A DNA stretch of 64,000 nt, from positions 46,709,758 through 46,773,757 of the forward strand of contig NC_087062.1 in assembly GCF_963678635.1 (NCBI RefSeq). The letters run 5' to 3'. Positions 54,753-64,000 of this stretch are shown one piece after another. The position numbers and the translations under genes are program-made. The notes below the pieces were generated by a model. That model saw only the letters and a list, made by a program, of their open reading frames with translations, was not told the DNA's origin and ran no database searches. This stretch comes from Symsagittifera roscoffensis (taxonomy: Eukaryota; Xenacoelomorpha; Acoela; Convolutidae). Every line of letters starts with the position of its first letter. The first letter of the stretch is position 1.

Positions 54753-55000
54753 AGGCTAAAAAAACAATAATAATTAAATAAATATGCCGCAACAGGCATT
54801 GTGAAACCACTCATCACAAATGTCGCACTGTATCCATTGTGATCCAGGTTCTCCAATCTTCTTGCATTTCGCACAGTTTCCGCTATCCGTTGTGACAACA
54901 TCCGTTGTGAATACTGAGTCTGCACGTCTGGTTCGCATACTCAAAATATGAAACTATTTAATAAGTTTATCACAACAATTAGGCTAAAAAAACCAATAAT
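54753..55000 (-). repeat. Tandem duplication of the LINE-2 5' end (228-bp offset)
   Basis: 54786-54980 repeats the first ~145 bp of ORF1 (PHD finger start), the leader (54951-54980) and the flank 'aggctaaaaaaa..caataataattaaat'. The ORF in this copy (from ATG 54940) quickly runs into unrelated sequence. Confidence 0.85.
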
Positions 55001-55305
55001 AATTAAATCAATAATAAATAAATAACTTCAAAGATTAGTGATAAAAAGAATGTCTTCAAACTTTTATTTGCATTTGTGAAAACTGCGGGGCAAACACTAG
55101 AACTTAAAGAGTGGGGCTAACACCCATGTGGCATATCCAAAAAGTTAAAAAAAATTATAGTGATAAAAAATAAAAATTAAACCTCGAAGGACGGAGGCAT
55201 TGACTGTGGGAATTCCTCAGGAGGAGAAGAGTGATCGATACGAGGTAAGATATTATTGTTTTTTTTTAGCTGAGTGCCGCATGACTATAATTGCTCGTGG
55301 CCCGC
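55001..55305. other. Spacer without recognised features
   Basis: AT-rich sequence between the LINE-2 duplicate and the repeat at the LINE-3 3' end. Confidence 0.4.
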
Positions 55306-55430
55306 AAAACAATTGTAACATTCGCCCGGAAGAACATACCGACGGAAAAAAAGATAGTTTACGAAACGACTGGCTAGCGTCTAAACACAGCTTCACATGC
55401 TTTAAACTGTCTCTACCAAACCCAGTTCAA
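55306..55430 (+). repeat. Structured ~150-bp repeat, copy at the LINE-3 3' flank
   Basis: 'gtaacattcgcccggaag' ... 'acgactggctagcgtctaaa' ... 'cccagttcaat'. Matches the copies at 60796-61080 with substitutions. The arms ACTGG..T and A..CCAGT could pair. Confidence 0.75.
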
Positions 55431-55563
55431 TTATAAAAGGGGCCCTTCCGTTTAGTTACGTTAAGTCCGCAAGGTGGATAGGGCCATACCAGCGATATAA
55501 AAATGCATATATATCAGCAATGAAGTCAGAAATCACAATTAAATGCATCGTCGTAATGTTAAT

Positions 55564-56322
55564 TTATCTTAGCCGTCCTTCCTCTACAATAGCGCTTATG
55601 GAGTTGTCGATAAATTGAACGTTGCGTAGCGATCTGCACCCCCTTATACAAAGTATACAGCTCCTCAGGAGCGCGAAGCTTATTTTAGTTCTTATGTAGT
55701 TTATAGATTCTGGATAGTTTTCTTGTCTTTTTTCACTTAGTTTTTCGGCCAATCGCTGCATCGTCTGCGTGGCTGTTGGAGCAGCGCCACCGGTGCATCC
55801 AAAAATTAGCGTGCAGAAGCTACTCTGCTCTACGTTTAAAATTCTTTGCTGATATTTGGAGTTCTTTAGCGTTTCGTGGTATTTGTATGCATCCTTATGC
55901 AGTTTTAGCGATGTTTTGGCATGGGGGTTGAAAATTTTTACATCAAAGAAAGCGCGGCTGAATCGTGAACCCCAGAGTCCCTTTGCCTTAATGTCAAGTC
56001 GTGCCTCATCTTCAGTTGTAGTTGAATTGTTGACAAAGCTTTCGCCTTGCAACGGCTGAAGTTTCGGCTCAATCTCGACTTCATGGCAAACCTCGTTCAT
56101 GAGGTTGGCGAATGTGTCTCTAATTTCATTGTGTCTTATTTGTGTGTAACCATCCTTTGCACAGTGAAGCGCATGTGTCAAGTTAAAATCAGCACCACAT
56201 GCACATGTGAGTGGGGTTTTGGTTGGTTCCCATGCGTGTCTTAAGTAAATACCATCTCTGAACTCTGATTTATTCAGGTTGAAGTTGTATCTGCTTAGTG
56301 GTAGAGGGTGCCAGTCGGTCAT
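55564..56322 (-). pseudogene. LINE-3: CCHC motif and restriction-like endonuclease domain
   Basis: 252 open codons. Early in the frame CACGADFNLTHALHCAKDG gives the Cys/His motif, followed by RHNEIRDTFANL. Then EARLDIKAKGLWGSRFSRAF and FFDVKIFNPHA give the PD-(D/E)XK-like core (Asp, then D-x-K), and later HETLKNSKYQQRI and FGCTGGAAP. This domain cuts target DNA for priming. It is the least damaged part of the element, with no stop across 250 codons. Confidence 0.75.
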
Positions 56323-57269
56323 ATCTGGAAGTTTGACCTTGAGGAATGCAAAATACGTGGTTTTGGAATGAAGTTTAATTTTTCAAAAATTCGAATTGAG
56401 CCTGTCATGTTCAGTTTTCTCGCGACAACTGAAAATATCAAAAATAAAATCAGAACAACCGAATTACAATTGCGGGAAAGTTGTCAAATAAACACAGTGG
56501 GAAATTGCTATTCGCAATTTCCGTCGTAGAAAACGAGAGTAGAGCTGTCCTATCTGATATAGGAGACAAAACAATCACAAGAGCAAATCAAAACGCAACT
56601 GAACCAGAGTGAACCTTCAATGGAAAGGTAGACAACTGAAGTCTCCCAATGGTTCAGATCCAAAACTACCTTCTCAAGTTAAAACTCATTTCCTTTGATT
56701 GGAACTCATTGTTAGAAAACTTCTTGAGTTATATTCAATTATATTCATGCTAGAGTTATTAATTAGCTTAATTACTCTGTTTCTCAAGTGTGCTGCTATG
56801 TAAGTACCAAATTTAATTTTCCCGATTGCATTTTATGATAAGTATGTTGAGGTAAGGCTAGTTTTAGGTTGATCCATCTGAAATGGATCAATGCTCCACT
56901 GTCCAATAAAAAGTAACTTAACGGATTGTTTCGACCCTGTTTTTAACGGCGTTCGCGTATTTTGGGTGTTTTGAGACCTAAGTATGGGGACGTTTTTATT
57001 TTCTAGAGTGGGGGGGGGGGTATTTTGGTAGTGGCCTTTAAGCTGTAACGGGTTCTAGTCTCATGTCGCAAGTGAACCGAATTGGCTCCGACCGTTTTTG
57101 AGGTACAAAAACACAAGAGACAGTGTCCCTGACTCTTGAGCCAATGGTTATAGGGCCTATTTTTCTTAAGCCTCATATGTGACCGAAGTAGGCGACTGTT
57201 ACAGAGCAATGAACCAGTTAGAGACTCCTTTTTCAGAGGCCAGGTCGATTGCGTATTTATCTGTTTCAT
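56323..57269 (-). pseudogene. LINE-3: decayed linker between RT and endonuclease
   Basis: No long open frame; several stops, an A/T-rich stretch near 56700 and a poly-G run at 57009-57018. The expected thumb/linker region is unreadable here, probably rearranged. Confidence 0.4.
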
Positions 57270-58530
57270 CTAAGGAGTTAATGAGGTTTGTTTTTTTTTA
57301 ATTTGTTCTAAGAGATTTGTTTCAATTTTTTTGATTTTCGTACATATTTTTTCTTGCTGTGTTACTGCTGTAATAGGATCTTGAGATTCCAGTACTAGTG
57401 ATGTTTCCTTAGACCATTCTAGGTAGCTTTCATGATCGGATGGCAGCTTGATGTTAAGTCCGCCCATTTTAAGGGGTAAGGAAGATATCTCACGGAACTG
57501 GGGGTTTAAAGTGTCTTTACCGACTAGGTTAGGTAATAATTGTTCTTTGATAATATTTTCACATATTTCTAAGTTTTCCATAGTTTTAGGCGTTGTCCTG
57601 GCAAGAAATGAAAGCTTTTCTTGAACTCCCTCAGTATAGCAGGCATAAATGTTTTGAGGGGAGATTTTAGCGATTTTTGTTAGTTTTTTCAAAATTTTGA
57701 TTTGCTCATTCTGTTGGAATTCGAGGACTTTTTTAGATTCAGATTCTGTTCCTATAACTAAACCAAGCACTCGGGCTCCTGCCTTTATAGTGATTCCTGT
57801 ATTTGCGAAGATTTTCTGAGCTTCACCGAGTTTTTCATCCTCAACTGTGAGTTGGCACTTGGATGCTTTCACGTGGTAGCCGAAAAATTTACCCAGTGAT
57901 ACAATTTTATCGAGGACGGTTCGTAGATTGCTTAATTGACCGACTGCGTTTCCGTCTTTCGTCGTCTGCGTACCATTTCTGGGTTACATCGTCTACTGAT
58001 AAAAGTTTTATGAGGGGTATTATGGCTAGACCGTACATGGCCATTGCTAGTGGATCCCCCTGGGTTGTCCCTTCTTGAGAGTAGATTGTTTTTTGTTAAC
58101 GAATAGTTTAGATGGATTGGAGTAGGAGTTCTTAATTGCTGTTAAAAGGGAAGGGCAGATATTTTCGATGTTTTTTAATGCCAGCTTTCGGTTCAGCGAG
58201 TTGAAAGCGTTTTCGGCATCTATCAGTAAAACAGAATCGGCGGAACTTTTGCTGTATTGATCTCTTAGCATGTGCATCGAATATTCAATGCCACTTTTTT
58301 GTCCTAGGCAGAGTTGGTAGTTTGAACCGAGCGACATGAGTTCATTTCTTAGGCATTTAGTTATTGTTCGCCCTATTATCCTACGCATAACTTCTCCTAT
58401 GCCTATGGGTCTTACCACTGGATTCTTATCTAAGGGTATTAATCTGCATGCGTTATATGGTTCCATTAGTTCTGGATTTAGTTCTTCTGTGGCCAGTTTT
58501 TTTGGCAATTTTAGCAATTGTTTTTAAAAT
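57270..58530 (-). pseudogene. LINE-3: reverse transcriptase domain
   Basis: Reads CRLIPLDKNPVVRPIGIGEV, VLLIDAENAFNSLNRKLALK (first catalytic Asp), then a frame change into [20 protein letters not shown] and WYADD (catalytic pair intact, near 57965). After another shift a 200-codon frame (57872-57270) covers the downstream part (KASKCQLTVEDEKLGEAQKI, LPLKMGGLNIKLPSDHESYL). Frameshifts lie near 58047-58080 and 57880-57960. Confidence 0.75.
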
Positions 58531-59540
58531 TTCAACTGATTGTTGCCCGAAGTGTGTTAAAATACGTCTCCATTCATTTGCATCGAGGCCAGATGGTCCA
58601 TGCAATCCATGCGTTCTCATGGCTGCCTTCTTGATATGTTGACCGTTTATCTGATCAAATATCGATGGATGGAAAGGAATTGTTTCGTTTCAGACTGGTG
58701 TAATATAGTTCTCATCAATTGGTTTAGATGGTGGGTGTTTCTCTATGAGAGTCTGTTCTACTGTCTTACCTTTGACAATCTCGTCGAGCGAAAGAACGCC
58801 TTTAGATGTGTCTGTTAGTTTTGCAATTGCGCTTGATATTCCAGTATTCGTTAGTTTGTTGAACTGTTGTGCTTCAGTTTCAGTTTTTCTTCTACTTCCT
58901 TTCAACAAGCGCATTTGCAGCGCCTTCCTTCGTTATATGGTCCATATAGGTCTCCGTCTTGCCATTGCTTAAGTCGCCTTGCTATTGTTTTGGATAAAGA
59001 TCCATCAATTTCGGACTTTGTTTTGCACAGTAATAAGTGTGGAAAAATCATTGCTGCGTGCATTGCGAAGGAATTTTTGTTGTTTTCTATTAGGCTGTTC
59101 AAAGTTCTTTTGAGGGTTTCAATGAAGTTATAACCAACTTCATTTTTTGACAAGATCATAAAGACCGGTTTCCAGTGGACCACTTCGGTGTATGTTTTCC
59201 TGGTGGTTTCTATGAGTTCTGGACAGGGGTTTGACCATGGGTCTTGTATTGTTCTAGGTTCTATAGTGGAAGATTCTCCTGAGTTTTGTGAGTGTGGGGC
59301 AGTGGAAGGGTGAGGCTGCATTTGGGGGAGCGTGGTTGTAGCTAGGGTTGGGGGTTCATGCTTGTCGTTAGCTGAATGAAATTGGGAGGTGCAGCGATGA
59401 CAACTGAAATCGTCATAGTGATCACTGCTGCGGGCTAGGCCGCTGCATTTTACATGCATGTAGCCTGGGCATGTGAAGCATCAAACACCTCCGCCTCGCA
59501 GGCTGCTTTTACAAATAAGGCAGTGTGTTTGAGTAGCCAT
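58531..59540 (-). pseudogene. LINE-3 ORF2 N-terminal part: PHD-like finger and linker
   Basis: ATG at 59540: MATQTHCLICKSSLRGGGV, then an in-frame TGA, then CFTCPGYMHVKCSGLARSSD and FSCHRC, giving a C4HC3-type finger. A Ser/Pro-rich linker and a helical region (ETLKRTLNSLIENNKNSF) follow to 58902, where the frame slips to 58914-58690 (KGVLSLDEIVKGKTVEQTLI). Confidence 0.6.
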
Positions 59541-59657
59541 TTTAGGAAGGACGGCGGTGTCAAGTTAGCGAGAGAATATATAGACTAAATTTGCAAGAAA
59601 ATTTGTAACGAAATCATTACCGTAGAACGAGAAATGGATGCCATCACGGCAGAACAT

Positions 59658-60104
59658 TTAAGGGGTTAGATTTAGGTTGAGGTTAGGCGAAACAATAAGT
59701 GTATGGGGGTGTACAAATCTATTTATCAAAATAAATAGCACATGATTATGAATATAAATTTTGCGGTTTACTTCGAAATTTTTACAGTTCTGAATTGTTT
59801 TGGGGATGATCAGTGTCTTGGGCTGAAAAGTGTTAGTGACGAGGTTAATCAAGTTTTTCCACTGCTGTTCTAAATCTTGTGGATGCAGCCTGTTGCCATT
59901 GTATCCAGCAACTATTGTTACTGTATTTAGGCGCTTTGGTCTGTATTGTAAAACTGTTTCAAACAGATCACGAAGCGTTGCGGCGCGGTAGGAGTGAATT
60001 GTTGATTTTACTAGAGCTGGTTTGATATATTTGGTCCTTGAAGTCCCGATAACTAGTTTCTGTGAGAACTCAGGGATGCGTCTTGCCTGGAATCGCGACA
60101 TCAA
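59658..60104 (-). pseudogene. LINE-3 ORF1: SGNH-hydrolase-like protein
   Basis: 148 codons. KLVIGTSRTKYIKPALV (position of the usual G-D-S block, here G-T-S), SYRAATLRDLFETVLQ, TVTIVAGYNGNRLHPQDL (block with G-x-N) and FQPKTLIIPKTI. This order resembles SGNH/GDSL esterase-like domains seen in ORF1 of some LINEs. The block I Asp is replaced and the C-terminal part with the Asp/His dyad is not recognisable, so hydrolase activity is doubtful. The tail (HTLIVSPNLNLNLTP) is probably out of frame. Confidence 0.45.
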
Positions 60105-60393
60105 CCTGAACCACAGACAATTGAGGCGAGAAAGGAAGCTCTTTGGGGTGATTTATGAATACTTTCACATAGGGTTTAAAATTGCTGAGGAAAAAGCGAT
60201 GAAAAAAAAAGAAAGGAGTGGTACAACCTGACGTCGATTTGGAGGTCGATTCATCAGCTCACTCCTTCTTGCGTCTAGTTACGCCAGTGAAACTTCACTC
60301 GCCTACGGCTGGGACGGCGAGATTTGGTAAGATAACCAGATATAGCCCAGCACGCATATGATATGAAAACACACAAGCGGTAAATTTGAACAA

Positions 60394-60423
60394 AAACTAT
60401 TTAATAAGTTTATCACAACAATT
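60394..60423 (-). promoter_or_regulatory. Shared 30-bp 5' leader, copy on LINE-3
   Basis: Exact copy of the leader on LINE-1 and LINE-2. Upstream on the minus strand it abuts 'ctttgacagagacggta', which belongs to the structured repeat. Downstream sequence is unrelated to the other two LINEs. Confidence 0.85.
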
Positions 60424-61103
60424 TACCGTCTCTGTCAAAGCCAGTTCAATGTGTGGTCCATTAACATCGGGTGGAAAAACTCGTTACTGTTTAAGGCTAT
60501 CGGCCAGATCGCGCAGATTTCTTTATAATTAGAATCACACAGTTCGGACAGACAGAATTAATTAAAATCAGCAAGCAGTACTTTTCGAAGCTTTATAGCA
60601 TGCAAAATCTGAAGCCGGCCAACCTCGAACTTTTTGTCAGACAAAACTCAAAATGCGAGATTGTCGATTATCCGATGATTATGCTAGCCTAATTTTTAAA
60701 TACTGCGATGAACATTTTACTGTAAGGCTGTTAACAAGATAGTTAAAAAATTGAAAGCTAGAGTTGTTTTCAACACAAAAAAAAAACAGATCAGACCGTG
60801 TAACATTCGCCCGGAAGTATATGTCGACCGACAACAAAGCTAAATTCTAAAACGACTGGCTAGCGTCTAAACACAGCTCTACGTGATTTTCACCGTCTCT
60901 GTCAAAGCCAGTTCTTTTGGTGGTATTTCTAACATCGGGTCAACAAAAACTGTAACTTTCGCCCGGAAGTACATATCGACGTAAAACAAATCTAAGTTCT
61001 AAAACGACTGGCCAGCGTTTGAACACAGATCTACATGCTTTTCACCGTCTCTGTCAAAGCCAGTTCTTTTGGTGGTCTTTCTAACATCGGGTCGACACAA
61101 AAA
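60424..61103 (+). repeat. Structured repeat copies (60424-60480, 60796-60930, 60951-61103)
   Basis: 'gtaac[a/t]ttcgcccggaagtac', 'aacgactggctagcgtctaaacacag', 'caccgtctctgtcaaagccagttc' and 'taacatcgggt' recur at ~152-bp spacing. The arms GACTGGCT and AGCCAGTTC are kept in each copy. The partial copy at 60424 is split from the rest by LINE-3. 60481-60795 holds nothing else recognised. Confidence 0.75.
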
Positions 61104-61732
61104 AACGTTACTGTTTCCCGCTTCGATCAGAACGCTCTAATTAACTTAATTATAAGCAGAAATAGTGAGCTCATGGCTGGGTCTCAGTATCCCCAGACCA
61201 CGAGGTCACTCCTGAAAACAAGGCTACTACATATATATTGTATTTCTATTGTTTTTGTTCAGTAGATAAAAATCATCATCTCCATCGAAGATGGATCAAC
61301 CCTTTTCCCCAGTTCCTAGCTTCTCATAATCTGAAAACAAATTTGGTATTAGTTAAATTCAACTCAAGACTTTCCAGGAAGCTAAAAGTTTGTATAAAAC
61401 AGTTCAAGTTCCAATCCCAACACCCTTCCGGATTCTGGAACCCGGAGAAATAACACTCTTATTTCTTCTCGGAAGGCTGGACACAATCGTACCAACACCA
61501 TTCCTGGCTCTTGTGAACTGCTCGGTAACGATTGTAGCGGCACAATCATTACAACTCTGAGTGGTTTCTGACAATTTGTAACCACAATTTCAATCTTCTA
61601 CCGTTTCGTCGTTGTTGTCACTGAGACTATCATTGTTCTCTACGAAGTCTGTTGTTGTGTTTTCGCCGTTTCAGTGTGTCCAAAATAATCAAAGATTACG
61701 TGTCGTTCATGTCCAAATCGTAATTTCATAAA
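61104..61732. other. Spacer without recognised genes
   Basis: Short open frames on both strands. A duplicated stretch 'ccgtttcgtcgttgttgtc' / 'ccgtttcag' was noted. Nothing assigned. Confidence 0.4.
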
Positions 61733-62005
61733 TTAGTTGTCAGTCAAACCAACCCTTCCCAATTTGTCTAATCGTTTAAATAACGTCACTAATTCATGAA
61801 AGCCATCAATCTTCCCAGTTAGATGTTCCAATAAAAATTCGAATGCGAAATTGCATTTTGACCATTCTGGTCGAATGTCACATACTCCGCGGACAGCCCG
61901 TTCAATTTCCTCATTGAGTCTCGTAGTCTTGATCGAAATGGTACATTGCCATCGAACAGAATTTACAAAATGCATAAAATCAGTTTTATCCACGTCATAT
62001 CGACT
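61733..62005 (-). pseudogene. Unrecognised exon-like coding fragment
   Basis: About 90 open codons from YDVDKTDFMHFVNSVRWQC to FKRLDKLGRVGLTDN. It contains FAFEFLLEHLTGKIDGFHEL and is coherent, helix-rich protein sequence. No ATG near its start; instead a good acceptor (attataatctgcag) precedes it. It may be an exon, or a retroelement gag fragment. Not recognised. Confidence 0.4.
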
Positions 62006-62708
62006 CACTGCAGATTATAAATGGCATCATACTACTTTATTATAGCCTTCCAAATTCTTTAATCTGCACTTTCGAGGATATACTTAACATAAAACACTTT
62101 TTAGACTTCCAACGTCTATGTCCTGATTTGAAACTTTTTCTCCTAGGTTTAAAAAGTTTTGGGACGCAGGACAGTTCTGCCAACCCACAAACTAAAATTA
62201 TCCTACTATGTTTCTTCCCTTCGGAAAGTTAGTTGTTACTGGTCCTGAATATTAAAATTAGGGAACTCGGTGGTTAGAAGGAACAATGAAAAAATCTCCC
62301 TGTTAAAGAGATTAATCGAGCCTTTCATGTCACCACAAAGTGATCAGTCGTCTTAGTTGATTAAAAACAATCATGCAGGCTGGAACATTATAAAATACTC
62401 TCCACGCAATCTCTAAATAAGTAATAAGTGTCTCTAAAGCCACTAACTAAAATCATAATGCAGATTTATAAATGCAACAAATTCTTTAATCTTAAAAACT
62501 CAACTATTGTTTTCTCTTCGGATTCAATTGCAAATTTAGTTGCTCTGTTTCTCATTTGAGTTTTTGTCACCCACAAAACAATTCTGAGTTTTAACATCTT
62601 CTCTTTCGTTGCTTCTTTGTTTCCTTCTTTGTTCGTCGTTTAGAAGTTCTAAATCTTCTAAAATCTTCAAACTTTCTTGCTTTTTGCATATTGTTTTTCG
62701 GCCATTTG
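62006..62708. other. Spacer without recognised genes
   Basis: Moderately AT-rich, no motifs. It may be an intron or 3' region of the coding fragments on either side. Confidence 0.35.
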
Positions 62709-63110
62709 TCAATGTTCCATCTCCTCCTCCTGCGACATTGACTGCGCACTTTCAGTCTCTGTGTCTTGCCAAACGTCGGTAGCTATTCTTACGCTGTTGG
62801 AAGCAGTCCTCCAACACTTCTGCTCTTCTACTATTTGTTTACAACAACGTAAAGGTTCAACGTTAGTTTCTCTGTTTTGGCAGAAGCTGTTGTGGAGGCA
62901 CAACGTCACGTTTCTCTCAAAGTCTTTCTTCAACATCTCTTCTTTTTCCCTTCCGTCCCGTTCACTTGTCCTAGAAATTCCCTTCACTGCGGTGGTTACT
63001 GTATTCCGATGAGTTACAAAAGCTCGCTTAAAACTTCCTGCTCCAATGTCCAGCTGATACGCACTGTACACTCTGCTGTGCTTCGACATTCTTTCCTGGC
63101 ATGCTCGTAC
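62709..63110 (-). pseudogene. Unrecognised coding region, downstream frame
   Basis: Open frame RVYSAYQLDIGAGSFKRAFV ... VKGISRTSERDGREKEEMLK ... LCLHNSFCQNRETNVEPL ... ending SMSQEEEMEH. It overlaps the end of the upstream frame and most likely continues it after a single frameshift around 63040-63080. Cys- and charge-rich. Not recognised. Confidence 0.4.
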
Positions 63111-63787
63111 AACCATGCAATCATGTTGACTCTGAACCATGGCATCAGTCGTCTTCTGATCCACATCTTTTTCACTTCCATCGGAATGTTCAAGATTCTG
63201 TACATTGTCTCAAAAAGATCTAAATCTTTTAGACGATTAAATTCCTGTAACTGTTCTTTCGTCGGCGTTTCCTGGCTTTCGTTCTCTCTTACATGAGCTT
63301 CCAGCCATTGTATCGAAATCATAACTCCTACTATCACTATCGTTATGTGCTGTGATGAATCTGGTAAACCCATGGAGAGCAGCTCTCCACAGTCCCAGAT
63401 CATCACCAGATTACTACGCACGGGATACCACCATGTTTGTAGCAAGCAATGACAGGGGAACTCATTATGTGTTGACATGATGCTCCTCGAATTACGTTTT
63501 CCCGAAGCTTCCAGTAGTGGTTCGACATCCATCATCACTCGGTGGACTTCATCATTCTCATCTTCTGCATTGTAATCCGTGACTGTTGATCCCTTCTGCT
63601 TTTGTCTTTCAAAGTCACTGAAGTTCCCACAGACGATACCAGAGTCCCGTATGCCTTCTGCTTCAGGGAGGTGCCTTGCGTCATCGTCTTCAAATAACCT
63701 TCTATGGCACTTTTGTCTTCCAGAGCAATTAAGTGTCCACTGGCCTAATTTCTGTATTCCAACATCTGCATGTATCCACCGGCGGGT
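63014..63787 (-). pseudogene. Unrecognised coding region, middle frame (~258 codons)
   Basis: Open from just after a TGA at 63790 to 63014; first ATG 63535. Contains WIHADVGIQKLGQWTLNCSG, GIRDSGIVCGNFSDFERQK, a hydrophobic segment (HITIVIVGVMISIQWL) and a charged helical part (ESQETPTKEQLQEFNRLKDL, MWIRRRLMPWFRVNMIAWLY). Base composition is more balanced than the rest of the window, supporting real coding ancestry. The family is not recognised; cellular gene exon, endogenous viral or retroelement origin are all possible. Confidence 0.45.
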
Positions 63788-64000
63788 TCATCAATCGAGA
63801 CAGTTTCCAATACTGTCATTCGGTGATGTTCCACTGGGACTAGCTGTCCTACGACGCTTCCCTTTCCGTGATTCATGGGAGACGATTTGAAATTTTTAAG
63901 GATACTCTCTCCGCATTGGCTAAGTATCTCCATTTCTATTGTCGCTCCAGTCAGAGTGCGGTCACTCCTTTTGGTTTTGTAACTGGCTGATATTAGTTCT
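63745..64000 (-). pseudogene. Unrecognised coding region, upstream frame (runs off window)
   Basis: Open to the right edge. It reads KTKRSDRTLTGATIEMEILS, NHGKGSVVGQLVPVEHHRMT and LETVSIDEPAGG before a TAG at ~63747. The frame is probably joined to the middle frame by a shift near 63790. The 5' end lies outside the window. Confidence 0.4.

Larger units (their letters stand above)
55431..60423 (-). mobile_element. LINE-3: non-LTR retrotransposon with restriction-like endonuclease (broken)
   Basis: Minus strand, ~5.0 kb. Begins with the shared leader at 60423. Contains an SGNH-like ORF1, then PHD finger, RT with YADD, and a C-terminal CCHC plus PD-(D/E)XK-type endonuclease, as in early-branching LINEs (R2/CRE/NeSL superclade by domain order). 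Several stops and frameshifts. It sits within a structured repeat, copies of which lie on both sides. Confidence 0.8.

Noticed and set aside
54713-54925. Separate PHD-finger gene
   Set aside because: It is the tandem-duplicated 5' end of LINE-2 ORF1 and runs into unrelated sequence.

Overview
The window is AT-rich nuclear DNA from an invertebrate animal. The evidence is a spliced gene with GT-AG introns and an animal-type NAXE product, AATAAA poly(A) signals next to stop codons, three classes of LINE retrotransposon, an LTR retrotransposon with long terminal repeats, and large non-coding satellite arrays. I cannot name the species from sequence alone. There is one 200-N assembly gap (31110-31309).

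Layout. 1-7.46 kb is a tandem array of roughly 0.7-1.5 kb units. Each unit carries a decayed coding fragment, a hairpin, and in one place a 101-bp-arm palindrome. 8.5-10.35 kb and 10.8-12.3 kb are two further degenerate tandem arrays. The one clearly recognisable cellular gene is NAXE (NAD(P)H-hydrate epimerase) on the minus strand. Exon 1 is at 47058-46674, exon 2 at 15823-15545 and exon 3 at 14381-14197; the splice phases join exactly to give a 282-residue protein. Intron 1 is therefore about 30.85 kb. It holds a degenerate minisatellite, an apparently identical 465-bp tandem duplication, a small C2H2-finger ORF, an intronless 121-aa gene on the opposite strand with a CCAAT/TATA-rich upstream region, a 17.5-kb LTR retrotransposon with TAAC target duplications, and three tandem copies of a 1.74-1.88 kb unit that contains the 3' part of NAXE exon 1. 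Two of these exon copies are dead.

47.9-60.4 kb is a nest of non-LTR retrotransposons. LINE-1 (+, 47.93-51.4) and LINE-2 (-, 54.75-51.4) lie tail to tail, both with APE-type endonucleases. LINE-3 (-, 60.42-55.43) has an SGNH-like ORF1, a PHD finger, a different type of RT and a C-terminal restriction-like endonuclease. All three begin with the same 30-bp sequence although their proteins are of different types. This is the most intriguing signal here and is compatible with a captured trans-spliced leader. All three are broken: LINE-1 has AND for the catalytic DD, LINE-2 has lost the residues around the first Asp, and LINE-3 has frameshifts.

61.7-64 kb has a different character. It is less AT-rich and carries long broken open frames on the minus strand that I cannot assign to a family and that run off the right edge.

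Functionally, only NAXE (metabolite repair of damaged NAD(P)HX) can be given a cellular role. Everything else is mobile DNA, repeats, or ORFs of unknown role. Protein families were recognised by reading motifs, not by database search.
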